Assembly (NCBI GenBank): GCA_964597315.1
Contig: CAZQXD010000047.1
Span: forward strand, 1 to 32,900
Length of the DNA: 32,900 nt
Direction: 5' to 3'
Source: CAZQXD01 sp964597315
GTDB lineage: Bacteria > Pseudomonadota > Gammaproteobacteria > Competibacterales > Competibacteraceae
Part shown: in pieces, positions 31,904 to 32,900 of the stretch
Layout: every line of letters starts with the position of its first letter
Numbering within the stretch: position 1 is the stretch's first letter
The notes under the pieces: model-generated
Seen by the model: only the letters and a program-made list of their open reading frames with translations
What the model was told of the DNA's origin: nothing
The model's database searches: none
Program-made: the position numbers and the translations under genes

Positions 31904-32900
31904 TCAGTTCTCCCGGAAGTTGCGCACGTCCACGAAATGGCCGGCGATGGCTGCCGCCGCCGCCATGGCCGGGCTGACCAGATGGGTGCGCCCCCCTTGA
32001 CCCTGGCGGCCCTCGAAATTGCGGTTGGAGGTGGAGGCGCAATGCTCCCCCGAACCCAGCCGGTCGGCGTTCATGGCCAGGCACATGGAACAGCCCGGCT
32101 CCCGCCACTCGAAACCGGCCGCCAAAAACACCTGGTCCAAACCCTCGGCCTCGGCCTGCTGCTTGACCAGCCCGGAGCCGGGCACCACCAGGGCCTGTTT
32201 CAGGGAGTCCGCCACTTTCCGGCCCTTGACCACTTCGGCGGCGGCCCGCAGGTCCTCGATGCGGGCATTGGTGCAGGAGCCGATGAACACCCGGTCCAGG
32301 TGGATGTCGGTGATGGGCATATTGGGCGCCAGCCCCATGTAGTGGAGCGCCCGCCGCCAACCCTCCCGGCGCACCGGATCGGCTTCCTGGTCCGGGTCGG
32401 GCACCCGGCCATCCACCGGGCCGACCATTTCCGGGGAGGTGCCCCAACTCACCTGGGGCTTGATCTCGGCGGCGTCCATCTCCACCACTTTGTGGAACAC
32501 GGCGTCAGGATCGCTGTGCAACTCCCGCCAGGCGGCCACGGCCTTCTCCCAGTGTTCGCCCTGGGGGGCATAAGGGCGGCCCCGGAGATAATCCAGGGTG
32601 GTATCGTCCACCGCCACCATGCCGGAGCGGGCGCCGGCCTCAATGGCCATATTACAGACCGTCATCCGGCCTTCCATGGACAGGGCCTGGATGGCCTCCC
32701 CGGCAAACTCGATGGCATGGCCGGTGCCACCGGCGGTGCCGATGCGACCAATGATGGCCAGCACGATGTCCTTGGCGGTGATTCCCGGCCCCACCCGGCC
32801 ATTGACCTTGACCTGCATTGCCTTGGATTTTTTCATGATCAGGCACTGGGTCGCCTTCACATGCTCCACCTCGGAGGTGCCGATGCCAATGGCCATCGCC
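31904..32900 (-). CDS. leuC: 3-isopropylmalate dehydratase large subunit, 5' end outside the window
   Basis: About 332 residues of the C-terminal part are visible; the frame runs off the window edge at 32900. Iron-sulfur cluster cysteines are seen in FIGSCTNARIEDLR and in EPGCSMCLAMN. VGPGITAKDIVLAIIGRIGTAGGTGHAIEFAG and ASTSNRNFEGRQGQGGRTHLVSP are typical of LeuC. With LeuD it forms the aconitase-like isomerase of leucine synthesis. The order leuC-leuD-leuB-asd is standard in gammaproteobacteria. Confidence 0.97.
   Translation of the reverse strand, partial: AMAIGIGTSEVEHVKATQCLIMKKSKAMQVKVNGRVGPGITAKDIVLAIIGRIGTAGGTGHAIEFAGEAIQALSMEGRMTVCNMAIEAGARSGMVAVDDTTLDYLRGRPYAPQGEHWEKAVAAWRELHSDPDAVFHKVVEMDAAEIKPQVSWGTSPEMVGPVDGRVPDPDQEADPVRREGWRRALHYMGLAPNMPITDIHLDRVFIGSCTNARIEDLRAAAEVVKGRKVADSLKQALVVPGSGLVKQQAEAEGLDQVFLAAGFEWREPGCSMCLAMNADRLGSGEHCASTSNRNFEGRQGQGGRTHLVSPAMAAAAAIAGHFVDVRNFREN

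Overview
The window looks like a chromosome segment of a GC-rich gammaproteobacterium, plausibly Chromatiales or a relative. Supporting this are a System I (Ccm) cytochrome c maturation locus, a FimV/HubP polar protein, the leuCDB-asd-usg-fimV gene order typical of gammaproteobacteria, and a CbrA/CbrB two-component pair close to that of Pseudomonas. The genus cannot be fixed from the sequence. There is one 100-N scaffold gap (1241-1340). I see no tRNA, rRNA, CRISPR array, insertion sequence or prophage gene.

Layout. (1) 1-1506, plus strand: the 3' end of ettA, then an Rpn-family nuclease gene whose in-frame 12-bp repeat contains the gap. (2) 1649-3783, minus strand: yiaAB-type membrane protein, pspA, exported msrB and a YdiI/MenI-type thioesterase. 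(3) 3863-11793, minus strand: a complete ccm set transcribed as unknown membrane protein-ccmC-D-E-F-G-H-I-A-B. ccmAB come last instead of first. (4) 11935-12714, minus strand: truA. (5) 12863-25150, plus strand: cbrX-cbrA-cbrB, then a DUF4212/sodium:solute symporter pair, a cNMP/CBS/nucleotidyltransferase protein, a PAS/degenerate-kinase/exonuclease fusion, and a small membrane/TPR operon. (6) 25235-32900, minus strand: fimV, usg-like asd paralogue, asd, leuB, leuD and leuC (5' end beyond the window).

How it fits together. The plus-strand block lies between truA and fimV, which are usually close neighbours. It reads as a carbon-source sensing and uptake island. CbrA (transporter-like sensor kinase) would phosphorylate CbrB, a sigma-54 activator. 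Two good -24/-12 promoters lie in the block, one before DUF4212/symporter (17544-17559) and one before the TPR operon (24060-24075). Each has an IHF-like site at the same distance upstream. The first also has a palindrome TGCTAC-N5-GTAGCA about 105 bp upstream of the predicted start, and a close relative of it lies upstream of cbrX. Two genes too short for routine calling are proposed: a 15-codon leader ORF overlapping the DUF4212 start, and a short membrane-protein-like ORF just before the TPR operon.

The least understood part is the pair at 19988-23956: a GlnD-like nucleotidyltransferase with cNMP and CBS sensor domains, followed by a membrane-anchored DnaQ-type exonuclease carrying a kinase-like module without its phospho-acceptor histidine.
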